64,000 nt of DNA, from positions 79,248 to 143,247 of the forward strand of contig JAFKKH010000020.1 of the NCBI GenBank assembly GCA_017305665.1, read 5' to 3'. The translations under genes and the position numbers were made by a program. Under the pieces are notes generated by a model, which did not search any database, was not told the origin of the DNA, and saw nothing but the letters and a program-made list of their open reading frames with translations. Position 1 is the first letter of the stretch. Every line of letters starts with the position of its first letter. Below are positions 1 to 9,243 of this stretch, one piece after another. Source of the DNA: Hyphomicrobiales bacterium. GTDB lineage: Bacteria; Pseudomonadota; Alphaproteobacteria; Rhizobiales; Xanthobacteraceae.

Positions 1-1178
1 AGCATATCGACGCCAGATAGTCGCGTCACAGCGGAGAACGGGATGAACGTCGCATCCGTTCCGGCGTTCTCACGCGCGATCTGATATTTGTCCTGCACCA
101 GTGTGATGATCGAGCGACCTTCGGCGGTGTCATCAGCCTCGCTTGCCAGAAGCGCGATGCGCGCCGCCTCTTGCTCGCTAATCCCAGGCGCCGGAATGAT
201 TTCCGACGCCAGCCGGTTGCCGAAGGTGATGGTGCCCGTCTTGTCGAGCAACAGGGTATCGACATCGCCCGCGGCCTCGACGGCGCGGCCGGACATCGCC
301 AGCACATTGAACCGCACCAGCCGGTCCATACCGGCAATTCCGATCGCGGACAGCAAGGCGCCGATTGTCGTCGGGATCAGCGTGACGAATAGCGCCACTA
401 GCACGACGACGGAAATCGCCCCGCCAGCGTAGGCGACATAACTCGGAATAGTCGCCGTCGCGAACACGAAGATGATGGTCAGACCGATCAGCAGGATGTT
501 CAGCGCGATTTCGTTGGGCGTCTTCTGGCGCTCGGCGCCTTCCACGAGCTTGATCATGCGATCGAGAAACGAGGAGCCCGGCGACGACATGATGCGAACG
601 ATAATGCGGTCCGAGATCACGGTGGTGCCACCCGTGACTGCGGACCGGTCGCCGCCGGATTCGCGGATCACCGGCGCAGACTCACCCGTCACCGCGGCCT
701 CGTTGACAGACGCGATGCCTTCGATCACCTCGCCATCGCCGGGAATGATATCGCCGGCCTCGCACACTACGAGATCGCCGACTTCCAATTCGTCCGCGGA
801 GACACCTTCGAACAGATCGTGATTATCAGCCGTCAGGAGACGCTTGGCACGAGTCTGCGTCCGTGTGCTGCGCAAGGCATCGGCCTGCGCCTTTCCCCTG
901 CCCTCGGCCACGGCTTCCGCGAAGTTGGCGAACAGCACGGTGAACCACAGCCAGATCACGATCTGCAACTCGAACGCTATCGGCTGGCTTGCCATGATGT
1001 CCCGCACCAGCAGCGCGCTGGTGAGCAACGTGACCACCTCCAGCACGAACATGACCGGATTTTTGATCAGCGTCCGCGGATCAAGCTTGACGAATGCCTG
1101 GCCGATCGCAGGGATCACGATCGCCGGATCGAATAATGCGGTCGCCGGCATCCGCTTGCGAAGTTTGAGAGTGTCCAT
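1..1178 (-). CDS. kdpB: KdpB, K+-transporting P-type ATPase catalytic subunit (3' end outside window)
   Basis: This is the ATP-hydrolysing subunit of the high-affinity K+ pump KdpFABC in the inner membrane. Only the N-terminal 392 or so codons are present because the gene runs off the left edge. Visible are paired membrane segments near residues 40-60 and 68-90, the actuator TGES at 164-167, further membrane segments at about 225-280, and the phosphorylation motif DKTGT at 312-316, where Asp312 is the phosphorylated residue. The ATG at 1178 lies 18 bp after the kdpA stop, as expected in a kdpFABC operon. KdpC, and any KdpDE sensor pair, would lie to the left of the window. Confidence 0.97.
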   Translation of the reverse strand, partial: MDTLKLRKRMPATALFDPAIVIPAIGQAFVKLDPRTLIKNPVMFVLEVVTLLTSALLVRDIMASQPIAFELQIVIWLWFTVLFANFAEAVAEGRGKAQADALRSTRTQTRAKRLLTADNHDLFEGVSADELEVGDLVVCEAGDIIPGDGEVIEGIASVNEAAVTGESAPVIRESGGDRSAVTGGTTVISDRIIVRIMSSPGSSFLDRMIKLVEGAERQKTPNEIALNILLIGLTIIFVFATATIPSYVAYAGGAISVVVLVALFVTLIPTTIGALLSAIGIAGMDRLVRFNVLAMSGRAVEAAGDVDTLLLDKTGTITFGNRLASEIIPAPGISEQEAARIALLASEADDTAEGRSIITLVQDKYQIARENAGTDATFIPFSAVTRLSGVDM

Positions 1179-1196
1179 GGACGGACTCCGATTTGG

Positions 1197-2900
1197 CTAG
1201 AACAGGCTGCCGGACTGCATCGCGAGATGCTCGACGATCGGGCCAAGCGCAAGCGCCGGGAAGAACGTGAGGCCGCCGACGATGAGAATGACGCCGATCA
1301 GAAGACCGACGAACAGCACGCCGGTGGTGGGGAATGTTCCGCTCGACACAGCGACCTTCCTCTTGGCGGCAAGTGCGCCGGCGATCGCCATGGCCGGCAC
1401 GATCATCCAGAAGCGGCCCAAGAACATCGTGACCGCGCCGGTGAGATTGTAGAACAGTGTGTTGCCGGTCAGCCCAGCGAACGCGGATCCGTTATTCGCG
1501 GCCTGCGATGTGAAGGCATAAAGGACTTCACTGAAGCCGTGCGGACCGGCATTGCCCATCGATGCGACGGCGGGCGGATAGACAACGGCAACGGCCGTCC
1601 ATCCCAGCATCACCAGCGGCAGAACCAGGATGGCGAGCATCGCCATCTTGACCTCGCGAGCGTCGATCTTCTTGCCGACATACTCCGGCGTGCGCCCGAC
1701 CATCAGACCCGCGATGAACATCGTGACGATGACGAACAGCAACATGCCGTAAAGTCCAGCGCCGACGCCGCCGATCACGATCTCGCCGAGCTCCATGTTG
1801 ATCAGGGGGATCATGCCGCCAAGCGCGGTGAACGAATCGTGCATGGCATTGACGGCGCCACACGAGGCCGCTGTGGTAACCACCGCAAACAGAGCGGACG
1901 CAACAATGCCGAAGCGCACCTCCTTGCCTTCCATATTGCCCCCGGCGAGGCCGAGGCTGTCCAGCAACGTCGTGCCGTTGGCTTCGGCCCAATAGCAGAC
2001 GGCAACGCCCGCTAAGAACAACACACCCATGGCCGCCAGAATTGCCCACCCCTGGCGCTGGTTGCCGACCATGCGACCGAACACGTTGGTCATGGCTGCG
2101 CCAAGCGCGAAAATCAGAACCATCTGAATGAGATTCGACAGCGCAGTGGGATTCTCGAAGGGGTGGGCGGCGTTGGCGTTGAAGAAGCCACCGCCGTTGG
2201 TGCCGAGCATCTTAATTACGACTTGCGATGCCACCGGACCGACCGCGATGGTCTGGTGTGCACCTTCGAGCGTCGTCGCATCAATGGAGGCGCCGAGCGT
2301 CTGGGGAATACCCTGCCAGATCAGGACGAGCGCAACGGGAATGCAGATCGGCAGCAAGACGTAGAGCGTGCACCTGACGACATCGACCCAGAAATTTCCG
2401 ACCGTTCGTGCAGAGGTACGTGCAAAGCCGCGAACGAGTGCCATCGCGAGCGCAATGCCCGTTGCAGCCGACAGAAAGTTCTGCGACGTCAGGCCCAACA
2501 TCTGCACGAGATAGGACATCGTGCTTTCGCCGCCGTAGTTCTGCCAGTTGGTATTGGTGACGAAGCTCATAGCAGTGTTGAACGACAGATCGGGCGCGAC
2601 CGCCGACTGATCTGCGGGATTGAAGGGCAGCAGCGTCTGCAACCGCATCAGGCCATAAAGAAGGAAAAAGCCGCCCGCGTTGAACAACAGCATGGCGATG
2701 GCATAGCTGAGCCAGTGCTGCTCGTGGTTTTTGTCAACGCCCGCGAGCCGATAGAACCCGGCTTCTACCGGCTGCAACACCGGAGAGAGGAACGTACGCT
2801 CGCCGCTGAAGACGCGCGTCATATAGCCACCGAGCAATGGCGCTAGGGCGACGACGATGGCACAGAATAGAATGATTTGCGCCCAGCCAAAGACGGTCAT
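1197..2900 (-). CDS. kdpA: KdpA, K+-translocating subunit of the Kdp pump
   Basis: KdpA is the channel-like subunit that binds and selects K+ in the KdpFABC complex. The 567-residue product has the usual length of the family and about ten hydrophobic membrane segments. Selectivity-filter-like segments are visible, for example [11 protein letters not shown] at 115-125 and TNGGGFFN at 234-241. The gene lies 9 bp downstream of the kdpF stop and 18 bp before kdpB, so the genes should be cotranscribed. Kdp operons are normally induced by K+ limitation; no KdpE site was identified here. Confidence 0.98.
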   Translation of the reverse strand: MTVFGWAQIILFCAIVVALAPLLGGYMTRVFSGERTFLSPVLQPVEAGFYRLAGVDKNHEQHWLSYAIAMLLFNAGGFFLLYGLMRLQTLLPFNPADQSAVAPDLSFNTAMSFVTNTNWQNYGGESTMSYLVQMLGLTSQNFLSAATGIALAMALVRGFARTSARTVGNFWVDVVRCTLYVLLPICIPVALVLIWQGIPQTLGASIDATTLEGAHQTIAVGPVASQVVIKMLGTNGGGFFNANAAHPFENPTALSNLIQMVLIFALGAAMTNVFGRMVGNQRQGWAILAAMGVLFLAGVAVCYWAEANGTTLLDSLGLAGGNMEGKEVRFGIVASALFAVVTTAASCGAVNAMHDSFTALGGMIPLINMELGEIVIGGVGAGLYGMLLFVIVTMFIAGLMVGRTPEYVGKKIDAREVKMAMLAILVLPLVMLGWTAVAVVYPPAVASMGNAGPHGFSEVLYAFTSQAANNGSAFAGLTGNTLFYNLTGAVTMFLGRFWMIVPAMAIAGALAAKRKVAVSSGTFPTTGVLFVGLLIGVILIVGGLTFFPALALGPIVEHLAMQSGSLF

Positions 2901-2909
2901 GTCATTCTC

Positions 2910-2999
2910 CTAGAACCGTTCTGGAAACAGCAGCGCGTAGGTGAGATAGATGAGCAGTCCTGCCGTCACGAACGCGGCCAGGGAATAGTCGATGGACAT
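2910..2999 (-). CDS. kdpF: KdpF, 29-residue Kdp subunit
   Basis: A 29-codon reading frame starting MSIDYSLAAF and ending LLFPERF lies immediately upstream of kdpA. It has one hydrophobic segment (about residues 7-26) followed by a short C-terminal tail. Size, position and the single membrane helix match KdpF, the small hydrophobic peptide that stabilises the KdpABC complex. The ATG at 2999 follows an AGGTGCGCC stretch that can act as a ribosome binding site. Confidence 0.9.
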   Translation of the reverse strand: MSIDYSLAAFVTAGLLIYLTYALLFPERF

Positions 3000-3011
3000 G
3001 GCGCACCTCTT

Positions 3012-3095
3012 TCACAGTCGGTCGCAGACGACGGCGTAGCCAATCGTCAGCGCGAAGAGTGCAGTGCCAAGAGCCAGCATAAGCAGATCGAGCAT
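3012..3095 (-). CDS. 27-residue membrane peptide at the head of the kdp operon
   Basis: A 27-codon frame (MLDLLMLALG to VVCDRL) precedes kdpF by 12 bp and has a strong GGAGGGAG ribosome binding site 5 nt before its ATG. It is one hydrophobic helix ending in a polar CDRL tail, like KdpF in architecture but not in sequence. The good translation signal and the operon position argue that it is a real gene. Its role is unknown: a second accessory peptide of the pump or a leader peptide are both possible. Confidence 0.65.
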   Translation of the reverse strand: MLDLLMLALGTALFALTIGYAVVCDRL

Positions 3096-3270
3096 GGAAA
3101 CTCCCTCCGGATCACGTGGAGCTTCGATGCAGGTAGGCGCGTCCAGATAAGGAAGCGATACGGATTTTGTGAACCGCACATAAAGGCGGCATAAAGACAG
3201 GGACGATTGATGAGCCGATGCCGGCTTCGGCTTTGTCAACCGGTTGGGTTGACTGAACAAATTGCAGATT

Positions 3271-3963
3271 CTACAGCGCGAAGATTACGCCGGTCCTGCA
3301 GTTGCGCACCCTATCGACCCGATCACCGCTCCAGAAATAGTCGAAGTGATCGCCCTGGATCGGAACAGGTATCAAGTTTGGCCAAAAAATCGCAGCGCAT
3401 TCCCCACCCGGGCAACGAACGCTGCGATAGAGGATTCCGTTCGACCCAGCGTCGCGCAGGTCTTTCGCGACAGCATGCGAACGCTTGTAGTCTATAGGAT
3501 CGTGCAGCGTCGGATCGTTGCGCACGTCGTGCAGACCAAGATCGAGCGCATTGATCAGTACGCGAAACTGCGAGGTCCAGCCCGGCTCTTCCCGGCTTTG
3601 GGACATGAACCGGCCATGGTGATAGGCAACTTCGCGGATGGCGACCTCTTCGCGATCTCCCGCGCTATACACGCCATAACTGCCATCGGTGAACCGGCCC
3701 GGACGGTCGCGGCTGACGTGAACAAATGGCGCCATGAGCAAACTCGCTCCAGCGCCGGATACTCGCCGCTCTGGCGGGACGAGATCGAGCCTGCCCAGAT
3801 TTTCCCACACCCGCGGGTTTGTCTTCGACTCCGCGGAGGCAAGCGCTTCCCAATCGCTCGGATCGGCGATGTCTTCGAACAGATCGATCGTCGGAAAAAT
3901 CGAGCGGATAATGCGATAAGCTTTCGGCCATCGCGTCCGGACGACGGGAAAATCGTCGATCAC
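3271..3963 (-). CDS. RES-domain toxin of a RES/Xre toxin-antitoxin pair
   Basis: The 230-residue product has the RES fold signature residues: an Arg in GRFTDGSYGVY (about 91-101), a Glu in the EEVAIREVAYHH stretch, and a Ser in ILYRSVRCPGG, followed by a C-terminal AAIFWP segment. RES toxins such as MbcT and ParT attack NAD+ or ADP-ribosylate a target and stop growth until neutralised. The GTG start at 3963 overlaps the antitoxin stop by 4 nt (GTGA), giving translational coupling. An upstream in-frame start near 4266 would run through the antitoxin gene in another frame and is rejected. Confidence 0.88.
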   Translation of the reverse strand: MIDDFPVVRTRWPKAYRIIRSIFPTIDLFEDIADPSDWEALASAESKTNPRVWENLGRLDLVPPERRVSGAGASLLMAPFVHVSRDRPGRFTDGSYGVYSAGDREEVAIREVAYHHGRFMSQSREEPGWTSQFRVLINALDLGLHDVRNDPTLHDPIDYKRSHAVAKDLRDAGSNGILYRSVRCPGGECAAIFWPNLIPVPIQGDHFDYFWSGDRVDRVRNCRTGVIFAL

Positions 3964-4370
3964 CAACCACCGCGCTCCGCATCCAGATAGGCGCGCACGC
4001 GAGCCAGCGAGAAGATGTCGCCCTGCCCCATGACCTCCGCCGGCGTGCGGCCGCCGAATGCATCGTTCGGCTTGCCGATCCATGCATAACCGCGCTCCGG
4101 ATCCGCGAAGAGGTAACGCAGCCCCTTGTGAATGCCCATCAACAGGGAAAGACGGGTCGCAAGATCCCTGTCGATACGCCCGGGATCGCCGGCCTTCCAG
4201 CGTGCGTAAGTTCGCGCGGCCAAACCACCGAGCATCTCGCGCGCGGTGCCGTCGCCAAGCTTCCATTTCTCAAACAACTTGAGTACGGCGCGCGCCATCG
4301 CCTCTGCTTCAGCAGCTGTGACATGGGGCGTCTCGGGCGACGCAACTGTGGACGCAATCTCGCGAAGCAT
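3960..4370 (-). CDS. Xre/MbcA/ParS-type antitoxin partnered with the RES toxin
   Basis: The 136-residue protein has a helical N-terminal half, including WKLGDGTAREMLGG and ARTYARWKAGD, typical of the Xre-like DNA-binding part. Its C-terminal half contains IHKGLRYLF, GYAWIGKPNDAFGGRTPAEVM and VRAYLD, the hallmark of the MbcA/ParS toxin-binding domain (DUF2384). Antitoxin first, toxin second with a 4-nt overlap is the standard order for this system. The antitoxin should block the RES active site and repress its own promoter. A GGGAATGGAG ribosome binding site precedes the ATG. Confidence 0.9.
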   Translation of the reverse strand: MLREIASTVASPETPHVTAAEAEAMARAVLKLFEKWKLGDGTAREMLGGLAARTYARWKAGDPGRIDRDLATRLSLLMGIHKGLRYLFADPERGYAWIGKPNDAFGGRTPAEVMGQGDIFSLARVRAYLDAERGGW

Positions 4371-4686
4371 GGCTCCATTCCCTATATGGCCAAATATAGT
4401 CTAATTTATGCCAGATGGCAACAACACACGCCCCCTGTCTTTTCAAAGAAACAGAGATATTCAATGAGATAAATCAAGATGTTATTAGAATCGCGTCGGA
4501 AAGCTGGCCATCTCGTCGCGGGAGAAGATGCCGATGGCGTCATTCCCGCCGCACCTCGACCGTTAGTATCAACGCAGCTTCTCGCAGTGCCATTCTGCCA
4601 GAGACTTCGAATACCGCTGATGTCCTGCTTCCGGAGATCGGTTGGCACTCACAGGGCAAGCTCGTCTGGTTGCTGGCTGGAAATCA
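4371..4686. other. Divergent intergenic region between toxin-antitoxin pair and MFS gene
   Basis: This gap holds the AT-rich promoter and inverted repeat of the toxin-antitoxin operon at its left end. Short overlapping reading frames on both strands have no recognisable product. The upstream signals of the MFS gene must lie in its right half, which may shrink if translation starts at the TTG at 4642. No RNA gene was recognised. Confidence 0.5.
4382..4399. promoter_or_regulatory. Inverted repeat in the toxin-antitoxin promoter, candidate operator
   Basis: CTATAT and ATATAG flank a 6-nt spacer (GGCCAA), forming a perfect 6-bp inverted repeat 12 bp upstream of the antitoxin ATG in an AT-rich stretch. 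The position suits autoregulation by the antitoxin. This is inferred from symmetry and location only. Confidence 0.4.
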
Positions 4687-6087
4687 ATGCAGCTACACTT
4701 CCGTGTGACTTCGATTTCCAAACCTGATCATTCCCATCCGTCAACGGCGCTGCTGCACAGGAGGTCCTGGCAGATTGCCATGATCGGTCTCGGCACGGCC
4801 GCGACGCAGCTGGACACGTCAGTCAATATCGCCTTCCCCGCCATTACCCGGTGGTTCGACCTCTCGATCGGCGACATCCAATGGGTCGTCATCTGCTATG
4901 TCCTGACCTATGCCAGCCTGCTTCTCGCACTCGGACGCATTGGCGACGCGATCGGTCATGCCCTTGTTTTCCGGATTGGCCTCATCTGGAGCACGGTCGC
5001 GCTTCTCCTTGTCGGCTGGTCGCCGAGCTTTGGCGCAATGCTCTTCTTTCGCTTCCTGCAGGGCGTTGGCGCCGCACTCGTGCTGAGTTGCGGCATAGCG
5101 CTGGTGACGAGTCTCTATGGCGAGGAACGGCGTAGCCGTGCGCTTGGCATCTACACCATGATGTTCTCCGTTGGATTGATGCTTGGTCCTCTTGTTGGCG
5201 GCGCGTTGACAGCAGCCTGGGATTGGTCGGCGGTGTTCTTGTTCCGGGCTCCAATCGCCGCCGCCGCGCTATTCCTGTTGCGCGGCATGCCGATTTCGGC
5301 GCGGAATCAATCCGCCGATCGCTTTGACATCCTGGGCGCGGCAGCACTGGTATTTGGTCTGGTCATGATGCTGCTGGCCATCAATCGCGTTCGCGAATTC
5401 TCCGCCGTCTGGTTCGCCCTGCTATCCGCCGCGGGTTTTGCTGGCTTCATCTTCCGTGAGTCACGCGCGGCGCGTCCCATCATCGCGTTCGGAGTCCTGA
5501 GGCAACCGGGCTTCGCGCTGCTCAACCTCGTCAGTGTGTTGGCCAATCTCGCCGCATTCTCGGTCTGGATGCTGGTGCCTTATTTCCTGGCGCGCGTGCC
5601 CGGATATACTTTGACCGAAAGCGGCATCATCTTGGCGACCGCTGCGGTCGGAACGGTACTGGCCGCCCCAATCGGCGGGCGCATCTCCGGACAATATATT
5701 TCGCCGGAAAGATTGGCGATCGCAGGCGCGGCTGCGATTGGCGGAGGCCTCTTGCTTGTCAGCACATGGACGGAGCAAACCCCGACAATCCTCCGGATTG
5801 CAGGGCTGGTCGTACAAGGCAGCGGCCTCGGCCTATTCCAGCTCGCCTATTCGGACATCGTGACAGAAATACTTCCAGCCCGAGATCGCGGCGTTGCAGG
5901 CAGTCTTGTATTGCTGACGCGAACGTTCGGCACTGTGACTGCCGCCTCGATCACGCTGCTAATCTTCGGGATCCTGAGCACGAACGATGGCTTCTTCGGA
6001 GGCTTCCAGAGGACATTCCAGCTTGCGGCTGCGCTGGCATTTGCTGCAGCCGGACTATTGGCCTTTTCATCGCGCCAAAAACGATGA
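4687..6087 (+). CDS. MFS transporter, DHA2 (14-helix) drug-efflux type
   Basis: An inner-membrane secondary transporter of the major facilitator superfamily, probably a proton-driven exporter. Features include a first helix with LDTSVNIAFPAI, matching the DHA2 motif LDxTIVNVALP, then GRIGDAIG in the loop after helix 2, and GLMLGPLVGGAL in helix 5. About 14 hydrophobic segments follow. The ATG at 4687 gives 466 residues; an in-frame TTG at 4642 has a better GGAG ribosome binding site and would add 15 residues, so the start is uncertain. It stands alone with no regulator next to it. The substrate is unknown. Confidence 0.85.
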   Translation: MQLHFRVTSISKPDHSHPSTALLHRRSWQIAMIGLGTAATQLDTSVNIAFPAITRWFDLSIGDIQWVVICYVLTYASLLLALGRIGDAIGHALVFRIGLIWSTVALLLVGWSPSFGAMLFFRFLQGVGAALVLSCGIALVTSLYGEERRSRALGIYTMMFSVGLMLGPLVGGALTAAWDWSAVFLFRAPIAAAALFLLRGMPISARNQSADRFDILGAAALVFGLVMMLLAINRVREFSAVWFALLSAAGFAGFIFRESRAARPIIAFGVLRQPGFALLNLVSVLANLAAFSVWMLVPYFLARVPGYTLTESGIILATAAVGTVLAAPIGGRISGQYISPERLAIAGAAAIGGGLLLVSTWTEQTPTILRIAGLVVQGSGLGLFQLAYSDIVTEILPARDRGVAGSLVLLTRTFGTVTAASITLLIFGILSTNDGFFGGFQRTFQLAAALAFAAAGLLAFSSRQKR

Positions 6088-6271
6088 CGCTAAAAAAGCA
6101 AGATTCTCATCCGCGCGGATGCTGGCGCCTCGACGCTGATCAAGATCGTACTTGACCAGCAGGTTACCTCGCCGGCAACGCCGCAGTGCGCACGCCAGCG
6201 ATTGGATGACAAGCACGCACAAGCCGTAAGATTCGCGAGCTGATGTAACTCGGCTATATCGATCGGCTCTA

Positions 6272-6448
6272 CTAAGTTGGCTGCGCGTCAAGTTTCTGTT
6301 TGAGTTGATTGATCACATCCTGGTCGTCGGTGACGACACGAAGATAGCCATGCCAGGTGACCGGCCCGCATTTGGTATGTTCGCTCGCGAGCTGATCTTT
6401 CAGTGACGGGAACAATCCCTTGTGGCGGGGCGGAATCAGAAGTTCCAT
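6272..6448 (-). CDS. 58-residue small soluble protein downstream of minE
   Basis: A 58-codon frame beginning MELLIPPRHK and ending KLDAQPT is preceded by a strong GGAGGT ribosome binding site 5 nt from the ATG. It is hydrophilic, with no signal peptide or membrane segment, and ends in a charged helix (DDQDVINQLKQKLD). It lies 156 bp beyond the minE stop on the same strand, so cotranscription with min is possible but not shown. I do not recognise the family. The translation signal and balanced composition suggest a real gene. Confidence 0.6.
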   Translation of the reverse strand: MELLIPPRHKGLFPSLKDQLASEHTKCGPVTWHGYLRVVTDDQDVINQLKQKLDAQPT

Positions 6449-6604
6449 GTTGTACCTCCACAGATGACGGACTTGAGATACCTCTCAACGAGATTATAGG
6501 CACCCGATTTTGGCGAGCCGTGGACATGACGACCCACCGCTATGATGACGGTGACGCCACACAAGTAACGAGCCGCTACCAGAGGTGGGCGTCAGGCGGT
6601 CCCA

Positions 6605-6886
6605 TCAACTGGCAATCGCCATCTTCTTATCGAAGCCATTCGGGACTTCGATATCGACTTCGAGCGTCGACACGCTCTCTCCCCTGTCCATCCGGACGAC
6701 GACCTTCTCCGGATCCAGCACGACGTGCCGCGAGACCACGGCAAGAATCTCTTCTCGCAGAATCCCCAGCAGATCGGGCTGGCTGCGCAGCCCACGCTCA
6801 TGCGCCAGGAGAATCTGCAACCTTTCCCGCGCAACAGGCGCGGAACCGGTCCGGCGGCGAAGCAGACGCAGAAGATTCATGCTCAT
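6605..6886 (-). CDS. minE: MinE, topological specificity factor for cell division
   Basis: MinE stimulates the MinD ATPase and drives the Min pattern that keeps FtsZ away from the poles. The 93-residue protein has the N-terminal MSMNLLRLL membrane-binding and anti-MinCD segment, [10 protein letters not shown], and the C-terminal dimerisation part [13 protein letters not shown] with [11 protein letters not shown]. Its start overlaps the minD stop by 4 nt (ATGA). The gene order minC-minD-minE is canonical. Confidence 0.97.
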   Translation of the reverse strand: MSMNLLRLLRRRTGSAPVARERLQILLAHERGLRSQPDLLGILREEILAVVSRHVVLDPEKVVVRMDRGESVSTLEVDIEVPNGFDKKMAIAS

Positions 6887-7701
6887 GCTGCCCTCCGTCC
6901 AAACAACCGATCCATGAAACCTTTGCGCTGTTCGGTCGGAACCACCATCGTAACCGTCTCGCCACTCAGGCGCCGCGCCGCATCCATGTAGGCGCGGGCA
7001 GGCATGCTCGTGGCGTCGTTCAATGTCACCGGCGATCCGACATTCGACGCCTTCAGGACATCCTGACTTTCAGGGATGATGCCCAGGAGCGGGACCGCGA
7101 GGATTTCAAGGATGTCATCGATGTTGAGCATTTCGCCGCGCGACGCGCGAGACGTGTCGTAGCGTGTGATGAGGACATGCTTCTTCATCTGCTCGCCCTG
7201 CTCGGCCTTCACCGTCTTGGAATCGAGCATCCCGATAATACGATCGGCGTCCCGAACGGATGAGACTTCGGGATTGGTGACGATTACGGCCTCGTCCGCG
7301 TAACGCATCGCCAGTGTCGCACCGCGCTCGATGCCAGCCGGGCTGTCGCAGATCACCCAATCGAACCGAGTGCGCAACTCCGCGATGATGTCGCGGATGC
7401 CCTCGTCCGTCAGCGCGTCCTTGTCGCGGGTCTGCGACGCAGGAAGCAGCCAGAGATTCTCGAGCCGCTTGTCGCGGATCAGTGCCTGCGAGAGCTTTGC
7501 AACGCCCTGCGCGACATTGATGAGATCGAATACGACGCGCCGTTCTGCCCCCATGATGAGGTCGAGATTGCGCAGGCCGACATCGAAATCGACCACGACA
7601 ACCTTCTCCCCCTGCTGCGCAAGCGCTGCGCCGAGCGCGGCCGTGGACGTTGTCTTGCCAACGCCGCCCTTGCCTGATGTCACGACCAAGACTTTGGCCA
7701 T
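6883..7701 (-). CDS. minD: MinD, membrane-associated ATPase of the Min division-site system
   Basis: MinD is a ParA/MinD-type ATPase that recruits MinC to the membrane and is released by MinE. The deviant Walker A motif [10 protein letters not shown] is at residues 9-18, followed by [12 protein letters not shown] (Walker A' region) and [11 protein letters not shown] (switch II). The C-terminal stretch [13 protein letters not shown] is an amphipathic membrane-targeting helix. The 272-residue length is typical. It sits 18 bp downstream of minC. Confidence 0.98.
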   Translation of the reverse strand: MAKVLVVTSGKGGVGKTTSTAALGAALAQQGEKVVVVDFDVGLRNLDLIMGAERRVVFDLINVAQGVAKLSQALIRDKRLENLWLLPASQTRDKDALTDEGIRDIIAELRTRFDWVICDSPAGIERGATLAMRYADEAVIVTNPEVSSVRDADRIIGMLDSKTVKAEQGEQMKKHVLITRYDTSRASRGEMLNIDDILEILAVPLLGIIPESQDVLKASNVGSPVTLNDATSMPARAYMDAARRLSGETVTMVVPTEQRKGFMDRLFGRRAA

Positions 7702-7719
7702 CGTTGTCTCCTGTGCTTG

Positions 7720-8418
7720 TTAGTTGAGCGGCGTGATTCGCATAACGTCGCCGTCCAGCCACGCCTGCGCGGGCTGCCGACGCAGCGTTTCACCGATATC
7801 TTCTGCAGTCTGGTAGTAGCCATCGATGGCCAGAAGTTCGGCCTCGATCTTCTGGCAATAGATTCGCGCAGCCGAATTGCCGTTGATTCCGGCCATCGCC
7901 CGCCCTCTCAGCGTCCCATAAACATGGATGGAACCGCTCGCGACGATCTCCGCACCGGAGCCGACCGAACCGAGCACCGTGACATCGCCCTCGGTGAATA
8001 CGATCCGTTGTCCCGATCGGACCGGGTTCTGAAGCAGGAGCGACGAGGATGGAGGTGGCGGCTGAACTTCGACCTTTTTCGGCTCCGCCTGCTGGATCAG
8101 GCAGCCGCGTCCGCCGCTCAGCACCGGCGGCAAACCCGAATCCAGTCCGCTCGCCTCCACGCCCTCGAGGCCGAGAATGCGAACCCCGCGCCCCTCGAGA
8201 TTTGAAACCAGATGCGTGATGCCGTGCGAACTCAATTCGACCGCGGAAAGATCGAGCACGATCGGGCGCCCCGCGAAAAAGTCGGGTGAATGCGTCAGCG
8301 TTGCGTCGATTTCCTCAAGCCAGTTCATGATTGGCATGAACGGCGTGAACACGAACGCGACGTAGGACCGGCCTCGGAGGCGCATGATCTGACGTTTCGG
8401 CACCACCTTTGAATCCAT
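7720..8418 (-). CDS. minC: MinC, FtsZ assembly inhibitor
   Basis: The 232-residue product has an N-terminal FtsZ-inhibiting domain (about 1-110, with FFAGRPIVLDLSAVE). A proline-rich linker (QPPPPSS) follows, and then the C-terminal beta-helix domain with the MinC signature PVRSGQRIVFTEGDVTVLG and ASGSIHVYGTLRGRAMAG. That domain dimerises and binds MinD. It is the first gene of minCDE, and a CtrA-type box lies about 60 bp upstream of its ATG. Confidence 0.96.
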   Translation of the reverse strand: MDSKVVPKRQIMRLRGRSYVAFVFTPFMPIMNWLEEIDATLTHSPDFFAGRPIVLDLSAVELSSHGITHLVSNLEGRGVRILGLEGVEASGLDSGLPPVLSGGRGCLIQQAEPKKVEVQPPPPSSSLLLQNPVRSGQRIVFTEGDVTVLGSVGSGAEIVASGSIHVYGTLRGRAMAGINGNSAARIYCQKIEAELLAIDGYYQTAEDIGETLRRQPAQAWLDGDVMRITPLN

Positions 8419-8856
8419 AGTGACCGCTCTCTGCTTTCGAAAAAGTTTGTCATTAGTTAATTTTAAATTGAGCAGTGTCGGTTAACGATTGGTTAACAGC
8501 GACGTTTTTCTGGTCGCAGAATGTTGCGGAGCCACGAGGTGGAGCTTTGAGGTCACATGTCCGAATCGACAGGCGAATCAGGCGTGTCGACGTCAACCGT
8601 GTCGTGGATATGCAGACTGGAATCCGCCAGGCGGAGAGGTTTGCTCCGGCCTTCGAGCGCCAGCGGGCGGCGGGCACCTCGGCACTAGCCGAGATCGTGC
8701 TCGACCAAGAGTCATCTCGCCGGCGGAGACGATCAGCGCATTCAGGAAAACCCACGGGCGGCAAAGCAGGCGGGAGCGCGACGGGCTATGTTGACATCGC
8801 CGTCTTTGAATTCCGACACCAGCACGACGATCGCGGCCAGCCCGCGATCCTGTCCA
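8419..8856. other. Intergenic region upstream of minC, no gene recognised
   Basis: The left 80 bp are AT-rich and carry the CtrA-type box and presumably the min promoter. The rest is GC-rich. Overlapping frames on both strands are arginine/serine-rich, have no recognisable motif and lack convincing ribosome binding sites, so they are not called. It could contain a decayed gene. Confidence 0.5.
8482..8496. promoter_or_regulatory. CtrA-type box (TTAA-N7-TTAA) upstream of minCDE
   Basis: Two GGTTAAC copies spaced one helical turn apart give TTAA, exactly 7 nt, then TTAAC. This equals the full consensus for the alphaproteobacterial cell-cycle regulator CtrA. It lies 64-78 bp upstream of the minC start within an AT-rich stretch. 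CtrA control of minC has been reported in Brucella. Binding here is inferred. Confidence 0.6.
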
Positions 8857-9159
8857 TCACCGGACCGGAAAGTGCACCATGGTCACGCCACCGGAAGCGT
8901 AGTTGGGCACATCGCCTGCAACCGCCTTCCCTTCTTTCGACCCAAGCGCGTTCATCAGCGCATCTTCACTTTCGAAGTCCGCCTCAAAGACGCAGAAATA
9001 TGGCGTCTTGCCGGGTCCCAGAAGCTTCACGTCAAACGAATAGTGCGCAGCCTTCAGGCCCGGCATCTTGCTCGCGAGCGGTACGTGCGTCTCGACATAG
9101 TACTTCTTGAAATGCGAGGGGTCCTTCGGTTCGTTGTAAAGAACCAGCAACCTGTGCAT
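8857..9159 (-). CDS. EthD-family small protein (dimeric alpha/beta-barrel fold)
   Basis: The 100-residue protein starts MHRLLVLYNEPKD, continues FKKYYVETHVPLA, typical of the EthD/ferredoxin-like alpha-beta barrel family, and ends YASGGVTMVHFPV. EthD was named from an ethyl tert-butyl ether degradation operon, but most members have no known reaction. It is soluble, without a signal peptide. It lies downstream of gfa on the same strand but beyond a strong hairpin, so it may be expressed separately or at a lower level than the formaldehyde genes. Confidence 0.8.
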   Translation of the reverse strand: MHRLLVLYNEPKDPSHFKKYYVETHVPLASKMPGLKAAHYSFDVKLLGPGKTPYFCVFEADFESEDALMNALGSKEGKAVAGDVPNYASGGVTMVHFPVR

Positions 9160-9243
9160 TTGGAGTCCCTCCCGATGTCAGTTGATCCGTTCGTTGCCAA
9201 AGCCAAGCTTTGGAACAATGGTCATCAAGTCGTCCGGTTAAAC

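Noticed and set aside
8475-9110. Plus-strand frame of about 211 codons upstream of minC
   Set aside because: It overlaps the EthD-like gene in antisense, is Arg/Ser-rich and has no convincing ribosome binding site.
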